Source: Cucumis sativus
Lineage: Eukaryota > Streptophyta > Magnoliopsida > Cucurbitales > Cucurbitaceae
Direction of reading: 5' to 3'
Assembly: GCF_000004075.3 (NCBI RefSeq)
Contig: NC_026661.2
Span: forward strand, 20,922,307 to 20,986,306
DNA: 64,000 nucleotides
Shown here: piece by piece, positions 25,374 through 38,702 of the stretch
How positions within the stretch are numbered: the stretch's first letter is position 1
Layout: each line of letters starts with the position of its first letter
Position numbers and translations under genes: made by a program
Notes under the pieces: model-generated
Database searches by the model: none
Told to the model about the DNA's origin: nothing
The model's input: the letters and a program-made list of their open reading frames with translations, nothing else

Positions 25374-26180
25374 TCATATCATTCTCCTCACCATTCTCAC
25401 GCTTCTCACCGTCCGTGGCTTCGCCGGCGCCTCCTCTGCCTTCTGCCGCAAAATCACTATCAAATCAACGAACGCATTCAGTATATATTTGTACGATTTT
25501 TTTTCGTTCAAATTTAGATAACAGAACAGAAGCTCTTCCATAAACTCCCAATCCACTTTCTCATGCTGTTTCAAATGAGCATCCATCATCTCTTGCATCG
25601 ATCGACGAAATTCCTCTGACGGATTCGGCGACTTCCTCAAAATCGCGATGCAATCGCTCGGAAGTTTCAGATCCTTTCCCCGATCTTCACCGATCAAAGA
25701 AGAAGAACTCGATCCTGCATTTTCTGACGATTCTGTGTGAGAATCGTCCGGAAGATCAGATCCAGATAAGTCAGGGGAGAAGAAGAATCGGTGAGATCCA
25801 CCGTATGAATCAACCGGCGATTCAGGTGAAACCACTCGTCCTCTGTGATTCTTGCAATCTCGACCTCCTCCTCCTCCTCCTCCTCCTACTACTTTCCTGT
25901 CGCTGAAATCTCCATCATCTTTCAGGTACAACGACCGGAAATTCTCGAAGAGAAATCGGTCGATATCGGCAAGCGTAGCAGCGGCGTCTTCTTTGTTACC
26001 GACGGCGTCGACTTGCTTCCGATCGATGGCGAAGGAAAGCGTTTTTGGATGCTTACAACCATGGAGAATCCAACTTTTTGATGAGGAAAAAGTTTGTGGA
26101 TTAGGAAACTGAAGCTGAGGCGTTGGCTTTTTGATCTTCGAGAGGTAATCTTGAAGCGATTTTTGCAATTTTTTGGGCAT
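25374..26180 (-). CDS. OVATE family protein (OFP14-like transcriptional repressor)
   Basis: A single-exon gene for 268 residues. The N-terminus MPKKLQKSLQDYLSKIKKP and the following SSKSWILHGCKHPKTLSF segment are typical of the OFP14 branch. An eight-glycine run at about 98-105 comes from a (GGA)n tract at 25864-25888. The OVATE domain occupies about 178-245: AILRKSPNPSEEFRRSMQEM, then DWEFMEELLFCYLNLNEKKS, then YILNAFVDLIVILR. OVATE proteins are plant-specific nuclear or cytoplasmic regulators that act with KNOX/BELL homeodomain and TONNEAU1-recruiting proteins and shape fruits and organs. The start is the only upstream ATG giving the conserved MPKK beginning. A TATAAG box lies about 80-90 bases upstream on the minus strand. 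Confidence 0.92.
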   Translation of the reverse strand: MPKKLQKSLQDYLSKIKKPTPQLQFPNPQTFSSSKSWILHGCKHPKTLSFAIDRKQVDAVGNKEDAAATLADIDRFLFENFRSLYLKDDGDFSDRKVVGGGGGGGGRDCKNHRGRVVSPESPVDSYGGSHRFFFSPDLSGSDLPDDSHTESSENAGSSSSSLIGEDRGKDLKLPSDCIAILRKSPNPSEEFRRSMQEMMDAHLKQHEKVDWEFMEELLFCYLNLNEKKSYKYILNAFVDLIVILRQKAEEAPAKPRTVRSVRMVRRMI

Positions 26181-29100
26181 TTTGTTTAGTTGATGGCTTA
26201 TGGTTTAATGGTTCGATGGTTTGATGGTTTTGGGTTGAAAGCGTTGAGTGATAATACTGATTCTTATAAAGAAATAAGAAAGGAATGCAAAAGAAAGAAA
26301 GTAACATAAAAATATTAATGGCCTAAAAGATACGTTTAAAAAAAAGAAAAGAAAAGAAGAAAACTTACATTAAAATGAATATTGAATTAAAGGGATGGAA
26401 CTCAACGGAAGTGCCCTTTCTTGGAGTTGGTTGACTTTGATTTCCAATATTGAACCCTTTTTTTCTAAATTGCAAATACCACCCCTCGACCAACTAGGTT
26501 CCGCTAGTTATAATTATACCTTTAAACTTTTTATAATAACATTTTATCTCTTAAACTACTTTGTAGATGGTCTAATCTTTTAAAAGAAAAATTGTTATAA
26601 ATTGAATATTTGACAAAATATTTATATTTCATAGACAAATTAATTTTCTTTTAATAGTTGGTTTTGTTAAGCCTAAATAATTTGTTATTTTTTTTTTTGA
26701 AAAAAATGGATAAGTAGAAAGGAATTTAAAAGTTTAAGAGTATTTTTCAAGAATAATAGAGATATATAAACTATTTATGTTAATTTTATGGTAAAGTGTA
26801 AATAGTTGGTACATTTTCCCGTTTTTGACTATCTCTTCTTGAATTTTAAATGTATTGCTGATTTTTTTTAAAAGGAAAAACATTTTATTCTTTATCGTGA
26901 TTTTATTAAATATTTTGAAAATATATTCACATGCAAATTATTATTACTACTTAATTTCTATAAAAATTAACTTTTAAGATATTAAATTTAAAATTATTGA
27001 AAGGACGAGAATTAAAATTAGACAATTGAAACAAAAAAAACCAAAAAGATATTTTAACAAAATTAAAAATTATTATTATTTTTAACCATAGACATTGAAC
27101 TGAGTGGAAGAATTATGGTCCAAAGTCTAGTTGAATGTAATAATGGTCTTCCTGACTAAGTATGTGTGGGGGGTTGATTTGGATGAATACCTAACAAGTT
27201 TATTTACATTTTAAATTGATGAATATTGATGGTGGGAATTCATTCAAAACTTAAAAACAAAATGGTGGAAAATAATTGAAATCATGTTTGAATTTAAGAC
27301 CAAATGAGTAATTCCTTCTAGTGATTGCATGTTTAAGTTTTAGTAATCTAATTTGTAGCCTTCAATTCATTCTGTTAATTCCAAATTAAAAAAGAAGAAG
27401 TGATAGGTCAATGAAGGAATACAATTATTTTTTGTGGTGACCAAAGTTTGATAACATTTAATGGGTCTATACTTTTATACATTTATGTCATTTTCTCTTC
27501 CTATTATTTCTTTGAGGAAAGTTCTAAATTAAGATTAAGGCCTTAATAACTTTAGAAGATGGGATTTGAAATTGGGAATATTGGTAGAGAATGGAAGTTT
27601 GGAACTTAGGAATCTTAAATCGGTGGAAATAAGGATGAAGCAAATTAGGATTTGGTTACCCAAATAATGATGAATAATAAAAAGTTTCCTTATAATATAG
27701 AATTGGAAATTGTAATCAATTTTTTAATCATCATATTTAGTAAGTTGTTGAAGAGCACAAGAATTGAAGCATGCATCTAGCCATAATCTACCCTAACTTA
27801 ATTTACTTACTAGTAATGGAAGATTCAAATGTTTATTTTAATATAATTAACTAACTCGATGTTTATCTAAAACAAACCTAACAAATTAACGGGTAAACAA
27901 ATGTTTTAGAGGCTAAAATTCAAATGTTTGTCCGTAAATAAAATGGAATATTGATATTTCTTTCGGACAAAACATGTGTTATATTGAAACTTTTTGTATT
28001 TTGTTTTAGAGTATTAATTATGTGATAATTAAAAAAGTAAACTTTGCTTAACGATATCGACATGATTTCATATCTATATTTGTCTCTCTCCCATTAATAA
28101 AGGTATACTTTTTCCTTTCTTGTGTACTATGAGGGGGATTTAACGTGTAAATGGATGTCCATTTATTTGTAAAGTAAAGACTACACTAGAAAATATTATG
28201 AAAAAAATACAAAAGGTAAATAGCAATATAAACTTTTTTCTTGGTGTATAAAAAAAGTTAGTAGAAGACAAAAATACGACGATCAAATCATAAACTAAAA
28301 AGTGCATTAATCTTCGGTTGCATTGATAGTTGACATTAAAATCGAATAGCTCGTGACTAGTGATATAATTCTTTATGTCTTAATAATTGCGAAAGAAAAA
28401 GAAAAGCTTTTAAATAATAGTATATTAAGCTCAACTTTAAAAACAAATTAAATTAAAGGTGTAGAGTCAAATAGTTATATATATTTTAACATATCTTAAT
28501 AGGAAAAAAAAACTTATTTTTCTTAAATGGACACATTTCAAATGAATGAATAAACTAGATTTTAAAAAGAAATGTTAGTTACAAAATTAAAATTACAATA
28601 AGAATAGAAACGAGCATGTAACAGGGAAGACACAAAATTAAATTTATATAATATAGAAAGAGTAGGAGATGAAAAATGACTTAGAAAGGTATGATTAGAA
28701 TTTGGTCAAGTGACCTTTGCTCTTCACTAATAGCCTATTTAAACCTAAACAAGAGGTTATTTCATCCAAATTGTGTAGAGAAAAATAGCTCTTTTTCTTT
28801 TTTGTTCCTAATTGAATTATAAATGCTTATACTATTTAGTTTGACATTTTGTTATATATAATATGTAATAATGGATTGTAAAATTAATATTCATGAGAAT
28901 TTGAGTGATGCTTATTGTGCTCAATGAGTAGACTTTTGTTGGGTTGGTATACTTTTTTTATTTATTAAAATTAAGAAAATGTTACTATGGGTAGAGATGA
29001 ATTGAGTCCATTGGTATTGCCCTATTGGGGCATCCAACAATGAGTAGTTTTTCAACTTATCACTAAAATCAAATCACGCCTACAACATGGTGGAATTCCA

Positions 29101-29200
29101 ATTCACACTTTGAGTTATTTTTTCTTTTATAAAGTTTTTAGATTTGGATTAAAATGTGATTTGGTATCTTAAATAAGGTTTTATTTCATGTAACAAATGT
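26181..29200. other. AT-rich intergenic region
   Basis: About 3 kb with no open frame of note on either strand. Around 26590-26830 it contains a copy of a dispersed motif (ACAAAATATTTATATTTCAT, then a T-rich part) also seen near 24470, 38640 and 39170. The rest is low-complexity A/T sequence. Confidence 0.6.
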
Positions 29201-29284
29201 GTCAGGATGGCCGAGTGGTCTAAGGCGCCAGACTCAAGTTCTGGTTCTCGTGAGAGAGCGTGGGTTCGAATCCCACTTCTGACA
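29201..29284 (+). tRNA. tRNA-Leu, anticodon CAA
   Basis: An 84-base class II tRNA. The acceptor stem pairs GTCAGGA with TTCTGAC (one G-T pair) and has discriminator A. The D arm contains TGGCCGAGTGG, which is also the A box. The anticodon stem-loop CCAGACTCAAGTTCTGG shows anticodon CAA. A long variable arm (GTTCTCGTGAGAGAGC) follows, then the T arm GGTTCGAATCC (B box). There is no intron. A CAA motif lies just upstream (AACAAATGT) and T runs lie downstream, consistent with RNA polymerase III transcription. Confidence 0.97.
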
Positions 29285-30077
29285 ATATTTTGGGTTACAT
29301 TTTTAGATTCATGTTAAGAGTATAGATGTTAGATTAGAAAGTTTATAATTTGACTTAAAAACATTTCGAGACCTAAGTTTAAAATATTAGGTGGAAGACT
29401 CCAAATTTTAGGTTAAACAATACCCACGTATCTATAATTTTTCTTTCTAATTTATTTTTTAGATTCTTGGTTAAATAACACATTAGTAATACTTTTTCCT
29501 TTCCTTTTGTTCAAATCTAGTATTTCCTACTAGTTGTCGTACACATAGAGCCTCTTCTTAACAAAATTTTAGTACACTTCAAACCATGTCTTAAAATCGA
29601 GATTACAAAATGATATTTTAAAACTTAGAAACCAAATAAACACATTCTTCTTATAACCAAACACCACTTGTACTTAGTTATGATTAGTTTATCTAATGGG
29701 TATATTGGTTGAATTGTAGACATATTAACCTAAAATTGTAAACCAGAACCAAACTCTTTCATGGCAAGTAAGTATAGATTAGATGTTAGGTTTCCCGTAT
29801 AGTTAGTGCACATAAAAACAACATACAAGTTGGGTGAAAATGTAAGCCTCTGAATCAGCAGCAAACACATCATTCCAAAGTTTCATGTGCCAAATCGCCA
29901 AGTGTTGGCAACAAGAAAGGCCTTCCTCTCTTTTTAGATAACTCTCCCACCTTCCCTTCCTATTCATTCTTCCATATTAATTCCAATAATCAAACACTTT
30001 CTTTCTTTCTTTCTTCCTCCCCTTTTTAGCCATCATTTACAAACCGTCTTAAACAAAAAAAAGAAAAAAGAAAAAAA
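29285..30077. other. Intergenic region between tRNA-Leu and the small CSPTxHPGSF protein gene
   Basis: AT-rich DNA with no frame of note. The last 100 bases (about 29940-30077) are pyrimidine-rich (TTTC repeats near 29998-30014) and then A-rich, as expected for a promoter and 5' UTR of the gene that follows. Confidence 0.5.
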
Positions 30078-30314
30078 ATGTGTTATCCAACCCTTCCCTT
30101 TCACAGACCCACCGCCTTCAGCTTCGCCAGCCACGGAAGGTCGGTTGTAGCGGCGGTGGAAGAGGCCGTCCGGCAGCAGAGAAGTGGCGGTGGATACAAG
30201 TGTATTTGCTCGCCGACGACTCACCCAGGTTCTTTCAAATGTAGATTTCATCAAGGAGATTATAAATGGGTTAGTCGGTCCACAACATCAAAAGCAAAAA
30301 CCAACATAGTTTAA
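30078..30314 (+). CDS. Small plant protein with CxCSPTxHPGSFxC motif (serine-rich protein-like)
   Basis: A 78-residue frame, MCYPTLPFHRPTAFSF... Residues 41-59 carry the motif KCICSPTTHPGSFKCRFH, followed by DYKWVSR. This Cys-rich core with the HPGSF centre marks a conserved family of short plant proteins usually annotated as serine-rich or uncharacterised. No signal peptide or membrane segment is evident and its function is unknown. Four cysteine/histidine positions in the core could bind metal, but that is a guess. The frame is short, but the motif match makes a real gene likely. An A-rich leader precedes the ATG. Confidence 0.8.
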   Translation: MCYPTLPFHRPTAFSFASHGRSVVAAVEEAVRQQRSGGGYKCICSPTTHPGSFKCRFHQGDYKWVSRSTTSKAKTNIV

Positions 30315-30898
30315 CTTTCGAAATATTTGTATAAATTCATACATATATACACAAAACTTGTAAGTTACGTATAGATGAGATATGTGGATAGGCTCTGGTT
30401 TTTTAAATTTGTTGTGTTGGTGGGTTAGAATTGTGTTGAAATCAGGTGAATTAAATGAAAGTTTTCTTTTTCTTTGACATTAATTATGATGTGATGAATG
30501 GTGTTGATCATAAGCTTCCCAAACAGAGGAACTTATGCAACTATGTGTACTGTTACAAACGTGGCATGTTATGTAGATTGTTACTTTAGAAAAAGAAGAC
30601 AATTATTTGTTTCCAACATTTATACAAACAATTATTCTTTAATTAACCTAAACAACGCATTAGTTAGTAATAAACATAAATTAAAACAAAACAAGAGAAA
30701 GTAAAAACTGGCTTTCTTTTCATTGTCTATCTGTCTGTCTCCAATTACTTCATTTTTGGTACCAAACTTGAAGCCCACGTTATAGTTCTGTATGTAATTA
30801 TAATGTTTTATAGTGTTATGTTACTTTAGTATAAGTTTATATGACAAGCAGCAGCAAGAAGAATCAAGAAAAGCACCTTTAACTTGCTGTCTCTGTGT
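30315..30898. other. Converging 3' regions
   Basis: This stretch lies between the ends of the small CSPTxHPGSF protein gene (+) and the DUF630/632 gene (-). It is AT-rich and should contain both 3' UTRs. Nothing else was recognised. Confidence 0.5.
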
Positions 30899-33276
30899 TC
30901 ATCCTTGTGTTGTTGTTTGATTTTGTGGCCCATTGGGCATTGGCTGTGATATTGATTTCAAGTGCCTATACATGCGTGAACAAGCAAGAGAGAACTCGAA
31001 CAATGCCCTGAAAAGCTCTGGCAACTGATTTTTTAGGCTCCCCAAAGACTTTTCCCTTACATGGAGGCATAGTTTTTGGTGTTCTTCCCTTTCCTCCTCC
31101 AGCTTCTTCTCCACGGCCTCTACTGCAGCTTGCCGCTCTGCAATGGCATCTTTGTCGGCAGGTTCTTCCATGTCCACTTCATCGGCATTTGAACCTCTCC
31201 GTTGCACATACTTCTTCTGCCAGTCCTTGAATTGCTTACTTTTCCGGGCAAGCTCCTTCTCGGTCTCCTGACATTTTAGCTTCAACTTCATCTCTTCCTC
31301 CTGGCTTTGCATAATGGTGTGAATCACAGTTGCAAAAGTGAATATGGCGTTTCTTAGGACCTCGTCGGGGAGCTTCTCGAGATGGTCTTGCCAAGCGTGA
31401 AGGAGAATTTGAATTGGAGGGCTGCGAACCCTTGGAGGAGAAGAAACCTTCTCCTTCAAGCTGCTTTCAGTAGGGATCAGATTCAATCTCAACCAATTTG
31501 AGAGTGCTTTGATGTAATCTTTTTGACGGTTTACAAGCTTCTCCAATTGAGAGTGCCACTCTTGCACCACAGCCCAAAGCTGCACTGTTCGTTCATGGTG
31601 ATGATCACTTGTTTCCTTTGGCGATTGAGAGATATCCAGCATTCGAAGAGCAGCCACAGCTTTCAATTGGCTACCATGGTGAAAATGCATGGTTTCCCAC
31701 ATACTAGCCATTCTACAATTCAACCCACAACTTGATTTAGTCTGACACATTACCTAAAACAAAATTATTATCAAACAGAATCAAAACTAATGAATTCATC
31801 GTGGTTTTACCCATTGATAAGGTGAACAAGTTTAGGGTACAATTGTTCATCACGAATGCGGTTGATTTCAGAGACAGTGGAATCCATCGATTGCATGTCC
31901 ACAATGTATCTGGTGTGCAAATGGCTGACAGTGGCCTTAGCTTTCTCGATTGCTTCAAAATTGGAGCCCTTTTTCTTAAGTTTGTTGAGTGCAGCAACCT
32001 TCTTTTGATACTCAAACTTCATGATTTCACCTGCCTATCTAAGTAACAGTCAGAACTAGGGATTTTTTAAGTGCAATACAAGAACAAGAGACATTGAAGG
32101 ATTCAAAAAATTTTAACCTTCACTTCCTCAAATAGTTTCTTCTCCCAAGCGAGCAATTTATCCAATACAGTGGCATGAGTTTCGTTCTCCTCTGTATCAA
32201 AACCATCATTCAAATCATCGTTGTTGGGTAACCCTCTAAATGATCTGTTCCATGTTATAACACGCATCACTCTAGCAGAATGATCGATATGTCCTGAGAG
32301 ATCAAATTTCATAAATTGAAGTTCCTCTGTTCCTTCAAATGATTGAATGTTTAAATATGAATTTGACATGGAAATCGAGAGAAATACCTCGATTATCGGC
32401 AAAATTTGAGTGGAAATGAAGTCGAGTTGCTTCCAGCATCTTCGAAACATCGTGAGCACTTTCAGAGGCTTTAAGAAAATGATCATCAAGCTCCATGAAG
32501 ATCTGTAGCAGATTAATACTCCCTTTAACGATCCTTTTACCCTCGCTCGAACCTGGATAACCTACTTGCTTCATCTTCTTCGACGTTTTCCCCGCCGAAG
32601 ATGACGGCGGTTCTTCCCCGGATTTCTCCGTCGCCGCTCTCCGTTCTACCGTTTCCGTATTAGCGCCAAAATCCTCGACCCCGCTCAACGTCGGAGCTGG
32701 CATATTATCAACCGAGAACAGATAATCGTAGGTCGAATCCTGAGGCGACGGTACGGGAACACGACGGTTTTCGCTCGAAGGTGGAAATGGCGGAGGCGGA
32801 CCGTTTTCTTCTTCCGCAAGCTCCCCAGGACCAGCTCTACCGCCACGTCCACTACCGTCTCTATTGCTTCTCCTCCTCCGCAGTGGACCAACGGAACATT
32901 CAATCTCAAAATCATTCTCATCCACCTCCTGAATAACCGGCTCCACACGCTTCGGTTCAACCTTCGACGCCTTTATTTCAAGCGGCATACCAGGGGAACC
33001 AGGAAGTGGAGGCGGCGGTGGAGGCAAGCTATTATAACCCGCGGCAGCAGCCGATTGAACAACAGAGGAGCCAGGGAGAGACGAGGGAGCAGGCGGGCCT
33101 TCACCATGAGCGTAATCACTCAAAACAGCGCCGGTATTCTTCAAGGACATGGCATAAGAAGAATGAGCCGCAGCAAATGCATTCCTGGCGGTGACAGCAT
33201 CTTTCATGAACATCTTACGATCCTTACACCGAGAAACCACTTCTTCATTTTCGATCTTGGATTGAGAACAACCCAT
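30899..33276 (-). CDS. DUF630/DUF632 protein (NRG2 / ROLLING AND ERECT LEAF 2-like)
   Basis: Four exons (32388-33276, 32118-32293, 31811-32034, 30899-31712) join in frame to 700 residues. The N-terminus MGCSQSKIENEEVVSRCKDR begins the DUF630 domain, and MGC is a classic N-myristoylation and palmitoylation start, implying membrane attachment. Residues 80-200 are Pro- and Gly-rich (SLPPPPPPLPG and a GRGGRAG run). DUF632 runs from about 245 to 570, starting LLQIFMELDDHFLKASESAHDVSKMLE and including the WNRSF segment and EYQKKVAALNKLKKK. A charged coiled coil (EEEMKLKLKCQETEKELARK) spans about 570-645. Family members include Arabidopsis NRG2 in nitrate signalling and rice REL2 in leaf rolling; which role applies is unknown. 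The third-exon acceptor was placed at TAG/GCAGGTGAAATC because only this keeps the frame. Confidence 0.92.
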
Positions 33277-34873
33277 TGGAAAGCGGAATGAGAAAAACTA
33301 GAGTGAGAATAGAACATGAAGATGGGCGGAGCTTTAAGATGAATGAGAGAATCAAGATCCACTTTACGCTTGTGATGTTGTTCTTCGATAGGCGGAAAAA
33401 GCGAAGCGGTTTCTTTCATTCCTTCTTCGTTGCGTTTGTTCTTTAAGAGGGAAAAGGAAAAGGCGAAAAGAAGAGAAAAAGTCACATACACAGAAGGAAT
33501 GAAGAGGATGATAGCATACGTCGTCGTTTCTAGGGCCTTCCTCCTCTTTCATATTTTCATATTCTATTTTTTGTGATTAAAAAAATGGAAATAATTGGTT
33601 TACGAAACTTAATGCAAAGGTTTTTTTTTTTTTTCTCTCTTTTTGATATTCTCTATTATTGTTGTTTTCATTGACGAGAGAATATGAATAATGTCTTTTC
33701 TTAAAAAAAAAAAAATGGGTAATGGAATTTGGTTCTCTTCCTATTTCTTTTCACTTTTAATCAAATTACAAATAAAGTAATTCTTTCTAAAACCTTTACA
33801 AACCTAATTCTCTTTCTCCTTTTTTCAAGGATGTATTTATCTATTCAATTGTGATAGATGTTACAAAGTATTTACTTCTTAAATATATATATATATTCAT
33901 AAAAAATTATAAAAAACAATTATTTACACAAAATATAATTGGAAGAAATAACTTTCCATCTGTTGGAACATATTACATGTTAACTCACTTTACTAACATT
34001 TACATTCAAACATATCTTATAAGTATTATGATATGTGTTACGGATAAGCATTCATTTATAATATGATTTATTCTCTACTAAAAATTACGACAGTAATAAA
34101 AAAAAACTACAATAAACTAGTAACAGAAATTAAATTTAAGATTTATTGAAAGTTTAGAGACTAAAATTGAACAAACTTTAAAATAGAGGAACCAACGTTA
34201 TATATTTTAACCCTATTTTTGGATATTTGTTTTAAATTTTCCAATAAAACTTAGGCATAGAAATGTGAAGAACATTTCCCCAATGTGAATATCGAAAATG
34301 AGGGAGGAAAAAAGAATGGACACTCTGACGAGGATTTTGCTCATTTTTATGAGGAGAGAAAATTTGTCTGTTAGTTCTAAGAAAAAAGTGGCCAATGATA
34401 AGAAGAGTGGGCCAATCATCAAATTCTTTGCATTAACGATTCCCAATGCTCTCTTCTTTCTTGTCCTAGATTCTCCGACAAGCCCTAAACTTCATAATCA
34501 AATTATAAACTTTAACCATATCAGTAAAAATGGCACTCAAAACATCATAATTCAACGTCAATTTATATACTCTTTAGAGCAATGCTGCTACTGCATTTTT
34601 TTTTTTTCTTTTTCTTTTTCTTTTTAGAAAAGAGCTACACAGTATATGATATGATATATCAAAGTATTTAGATAATACTCCAAACCTTTAGAAGAGTAAG
34701 TTGTCGGAAAGGATGATTAGAATTTTCCTATATAGAATTGCAAGTGTGCAATTGCTCTAGTTTCCAAGTAAAGAATCTTCTTCCTTTTCATTGCCAAGGA
34801 GCCCTTTTTACCATGACTTGAGAAATGATTTAACATTGTAACATGGTCTGTTACTATTATGGATCGATATCTT
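33277..34873. other. Intergenic region upstream of the DUF630/632 gene
   Basis: The first 280 bases are the likely 5' UTR and promoter of the minus-strand DUF630/632 gene, pyrimidine-rich on its sense strand. The rest is AT-rich with a (TA)n run near 33880-33895 and long T runs at 33617-33632 and 34597-34624. It ends in the 3' UTR of the IST1-like gene. No gene was seen. Confidence 0.5.
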
Positions 34874-36988
34874 TTACTTCTCTTTCAGTGCTGCAATCCG
34901 AGCTGCGAGTTGGTCGTATTCTGGGAGCTTAGGATGAACGAAGGAATTTGTTCTAGTATGCTTTTTCATTGGCTCATTTTGATCTGGGGGAAATGATACT
35001 GCTCTGGATGTGGGCCTTTGATGTTCAATATTGTCTTTCTCTTGCTGTCTTTGTGGTTTAAGGTTGCTTTTTCCTCTACTTTTTGATTCTTGATTTGTTT
35101 TCTTCTTACTATATTGCATTAAAAGCCCATCTAATACTCTTTCTTCGTCATCCCTTGCACCTTTCTCTTCCCCTATCATGGTTTCTTTACCTTTGTTTCG
35201 AATTGAGCTAATCTTTTTCGTTACATCGACTGTGGAACTCCCAACGTCGTCAATGTTGATGTCCCTTGCAGGCTGTGGTTTCACAATTCTTCTCCTCACG
35301 GACCTCGGTTTCGGCTTCTCTTCTGTGGGTGACTTTGGATTACTTTCATCGTTTTCGATAGTTACTTTTCGAGGTAGTTCCTCTGCATTTGCTTCTGTTT
35401 TGATAGGTTTTGTCTTAAGGTAGGGAGGTTGGACAAATCTACGGTTGAAGGGTTTCTGATCTACTTCATCGCCCGAAACGCCTTTATGAACATCTTGATC
35501 AGTACTATCTCCTGTCGAGGTTTCGGTTGTGTTGCCTTCACTTCTACTATCAAAGATGGATTCATTATCACTATTGTTCTTGTTTCTCGGTGAGTTTGCC
35601 TTTTTTTCATACACTGGAACGGAAACAACCTTCGTTTTGTTTCTTTTGGTGGCTCCACTCCGTTCACCATCAAGCTGTGAAAAGAATAACCATTATTGCA
35701 GCAGATACAACCATCAATAGAATGAAGTGAGATTATCGACACAAAACCGAAACTCACTCGAATTACTTTAGCATTCACTCAACTCAATTGAAAACAGATA
35801 AAATTAGATACAAATTAAACAAACTTACTTCGTTTTCGGGAGGAGGAGTATACAGCTGCTGTTCAAGAGCCTTGGAATTCCAATCAATGGCTGTTTCCTG
35901 AGCTATCTCTTGGAGCAGCTGAATCTTCATCTCTTTAGTTTGAGTCGTTGTCCTCGACTTTTCGATAAACTAAAGCGAAAAGCAAGAACACCAAACAGTC
36001 TCTTAAGGATGATAAAAAGGAAGAAACTCCCGCAAGCAAGACAGTTGAGTTTTCATTCATGGATAAGAGCTACTAAGAACTACCTCTTTATTAGTAAATG
36101 ATCCAAAGGAACTTCCATACTTCTCAGTAAAGAGATTTCGAAGCTCTCGCAATTCAGGCAAGTCAGCGAATCTCGCTGCAGCGTAAATTAACGTTGCAAC
36201 CGATTCTTTGCATTCATCTGGACATTCACTGAAGAGAAACAAAAACATAGGAACAACATTTAAATCCATCCCAACGGATTCAAGCCTGAGAAAGAGAAAT
36301 GTAATGAAAAAAATCCATGGTATCTATCAACCTCTCCTTATTCAGGACAGGAATTTGATTGGAGATTGTGCCACAAAACTCATCAATCAGTTCATAACAT
36401 CTCAAGACATTTCGCTCAACAAGAAACCCTTCAGCCTATTTCACCAGTAACAAAAATAGATTAGCGACCAAAACCAGAGAAGATAAGCCCAAATTTCTCT
36501 TTAACAATAACTCAAGGTAAAAGAAGAATGTGGAAAGGGGGACAAAAGCTCTGTTCAGTGGTATCTAAAAGTAACACATAAAGCGAAACCACAGAAAAGA
36601 ACTAAAACCAATAAAGACGAAATTAACCAGAGATCAAGAATCTAAAACCCATCTTAAGAACAGAATCCGTCAAGAAAATGAACTAACCCTGTTGTAAGCA
36701 TTGTAATCGAGACGACTCTTGAGAAGTTCAACAATGTCGTTCTTCAAATACTTGAGAACCGCATTCTTCTTCTTCCGAGTAGTATCCAGTCGCGTCTTCG
36801 TCATCTTTACGCAAGACTTGCTACATTATTAACAAACAAAAAGAAACCCAGACAAAAAAAAAAAAAATCAGAACCAGAATCAGAATCAGAATTAAAAAAT
36901 CAATCCCGAGGAGAAAAAGTTTTTTTAAAAAAAAGGCTGCAAAATACCATTTTGTGTAGAACTTAGGCTTCAAGAACATGTCGAACAT
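34874..36988 (-). CDS. IST1-like protein (ESCRT-III associated)
   Basis: Six exons (36948-36988, 36688-36820, 36332-36435, 36084-36228, 35829-35969, 34874-35674) join in frame to 454 residues. Residues 1-180 are the Ist1 domain: MFDMFLKPKFYTKCKS, then MTKTRLDTTRKKKNAVLKYL, then LKSRLDYNAYNRAEGFLVER, NVLRCYELIDEFC, and CPDECKESVATLIYAAARF. IST1 proteins bind ESCRT-III and the Vps4 ATPase during multivesicular-body sorting in the cytosol and on endosomes. Residues 200-454 are low-complexity, Lys/Ser/Glu-rich and end YDQLAARIAALKEK, a short helix also seen in plant IST1-like tails. The first exon encodes only 13 full codons, as is usual in this family. Confidence 0.92.
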
Positions 36989-38702
36989 TGTGATCGCAAA
37001 GCAAAATTGACAGGAAACGGAATTTTAGGTGTTAAAATAAGAAAGAAAACCGAAGAATCAGGGAAATGGGGAAGAATCCAAAACCCCCAACAACAAAGGC
37101 AAACAAGAATTTCCCAAATTGAAATCGGTAAGAATGTACTAAGAATCTAAAATCAAGAAACCCATAAGCACAAGAAACTAAAAAAAAAAAAAAAAAACAA
37201 ACCAGACGCCAAGAAAGAACAACTCCGAATGAAGGACAGTTATAAGAAGAAATGAAAAGGATCTTCCTTCAAGACATAATAAAAATGAACGATGAATAAT
37301 CAATCAACCAAATGGAAGAACATAAATGTAACACAGAAACGACAGAGAAAGAGAAAAAGAGAAGCTTAACGACAAAAACAAAAAGTTCCCCAAAAAAAAA
37401 AGGAGTAAAAGAAAAAAGCCCAAATGACAAAACAGCAAAAGAAAAGAAGAAATGTCAATGAAAAAGAAGAAGAAATTGGCCAAAAAAGGTAATGGAAGAT
37501 CCCAGCTGTGAAGGAGGAAGACGAAGAAGAAGAAGGAAGGAGAAAAAAAAAGAAAGGGGGAGGTGCCACGTCGGACGAAGGCATTTCCAACTAAAATTAA
37601 AAACGCGCGGATCCATGAAAAGGGGTAGTGAAAAGACCATAAAACCCATCAATTTAATCTTGTAAATTATTAATTATTAATTATAGTTTCCTATTTTGTT
37701 GTGAAAATTCGTTGGTAAAAAGTAAATGAGCCAAGTCATTAGGAGAAGTAAATCCAAAGAGGTAATAAAAAAAGAAGACGAAGGGACGGAAATTTAGCGG
37801 GGAAGACAAAACGTGGAGCCGTCCGTTAATAGCTGGCATTCCTTAAAAGCCTTTCTTTCTACCTTTTCTCCACAATGACAGTTCTACCCTTCGTTACAAT
37901 TCCGGCCACAATCTCTTCATCTCTTTTTTCTAAAAAACAATCCAATTAAATAATGCCCTTTCCCATTAATATTATAATTCAATTTTTAATTATTTATATA
38001 TTAATTCCAAAACATATTACAAACAAACTATGAATTTAACCCACCCATTTACATTTTAATTATTTCTTTTTATCTATCCTTCCATTCCTCTCATTCGTTC
38101 ATATATCATACTCAAGATGTTACATATTATAAAAAGTGTGTGTGTTATGATTTAGTATAGAGGAAGAATTTATATGTTTAGTTTGTTGGATCCATGTTGT
38201 GTTTTTCTTTTCATTTAAAGTTGAATACGAAGGAGAATTATTTTATAGAATTTGATTAATAAATAGTAAGATTAGTGAGTGTATGATTAGAATATTGACT
38301 AATTTGATTAGGTCTATGTGTTGGTAAGAGATTATGAGTCATCATTAAAGTTCAAAGGGTCTTTTTTTTTTTAGAACATTTGACAACCTTGTTTGATAAG
38401 ATTTGAAGGGAAAATGATAAGCACATGTGAAAGTAGTTGACTTGATCAACAACATGTTGTGGTGTAGGGGAGTGGAATGAATAATAACAAATCAAAGGAA
38501 TGAAAAGAGTAGGAAAGGAAAAAAGAGGTTGTTTTGATGTCATTTATTGTATTATTTTGGTTCACTCTCAATTTTAGTTTTATTTTAAATCTCATAACTC
38601 AAATGTGTTGAAATTTAATATATGAAAAAGAAAATGATAAATTATTTACACTCTACGGAACAAAACTACTAAAAAAAAATTCATTACACTTGATTTTTCT
38701 AT

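Noticed and set aside
34298-34627. 109-residue open frame on the + strand
   Set aside because: AT-rich composition, low-complexity Phe/Ser end encoded by a T-rich tract, no recognisable domain and no promoter or splice context.
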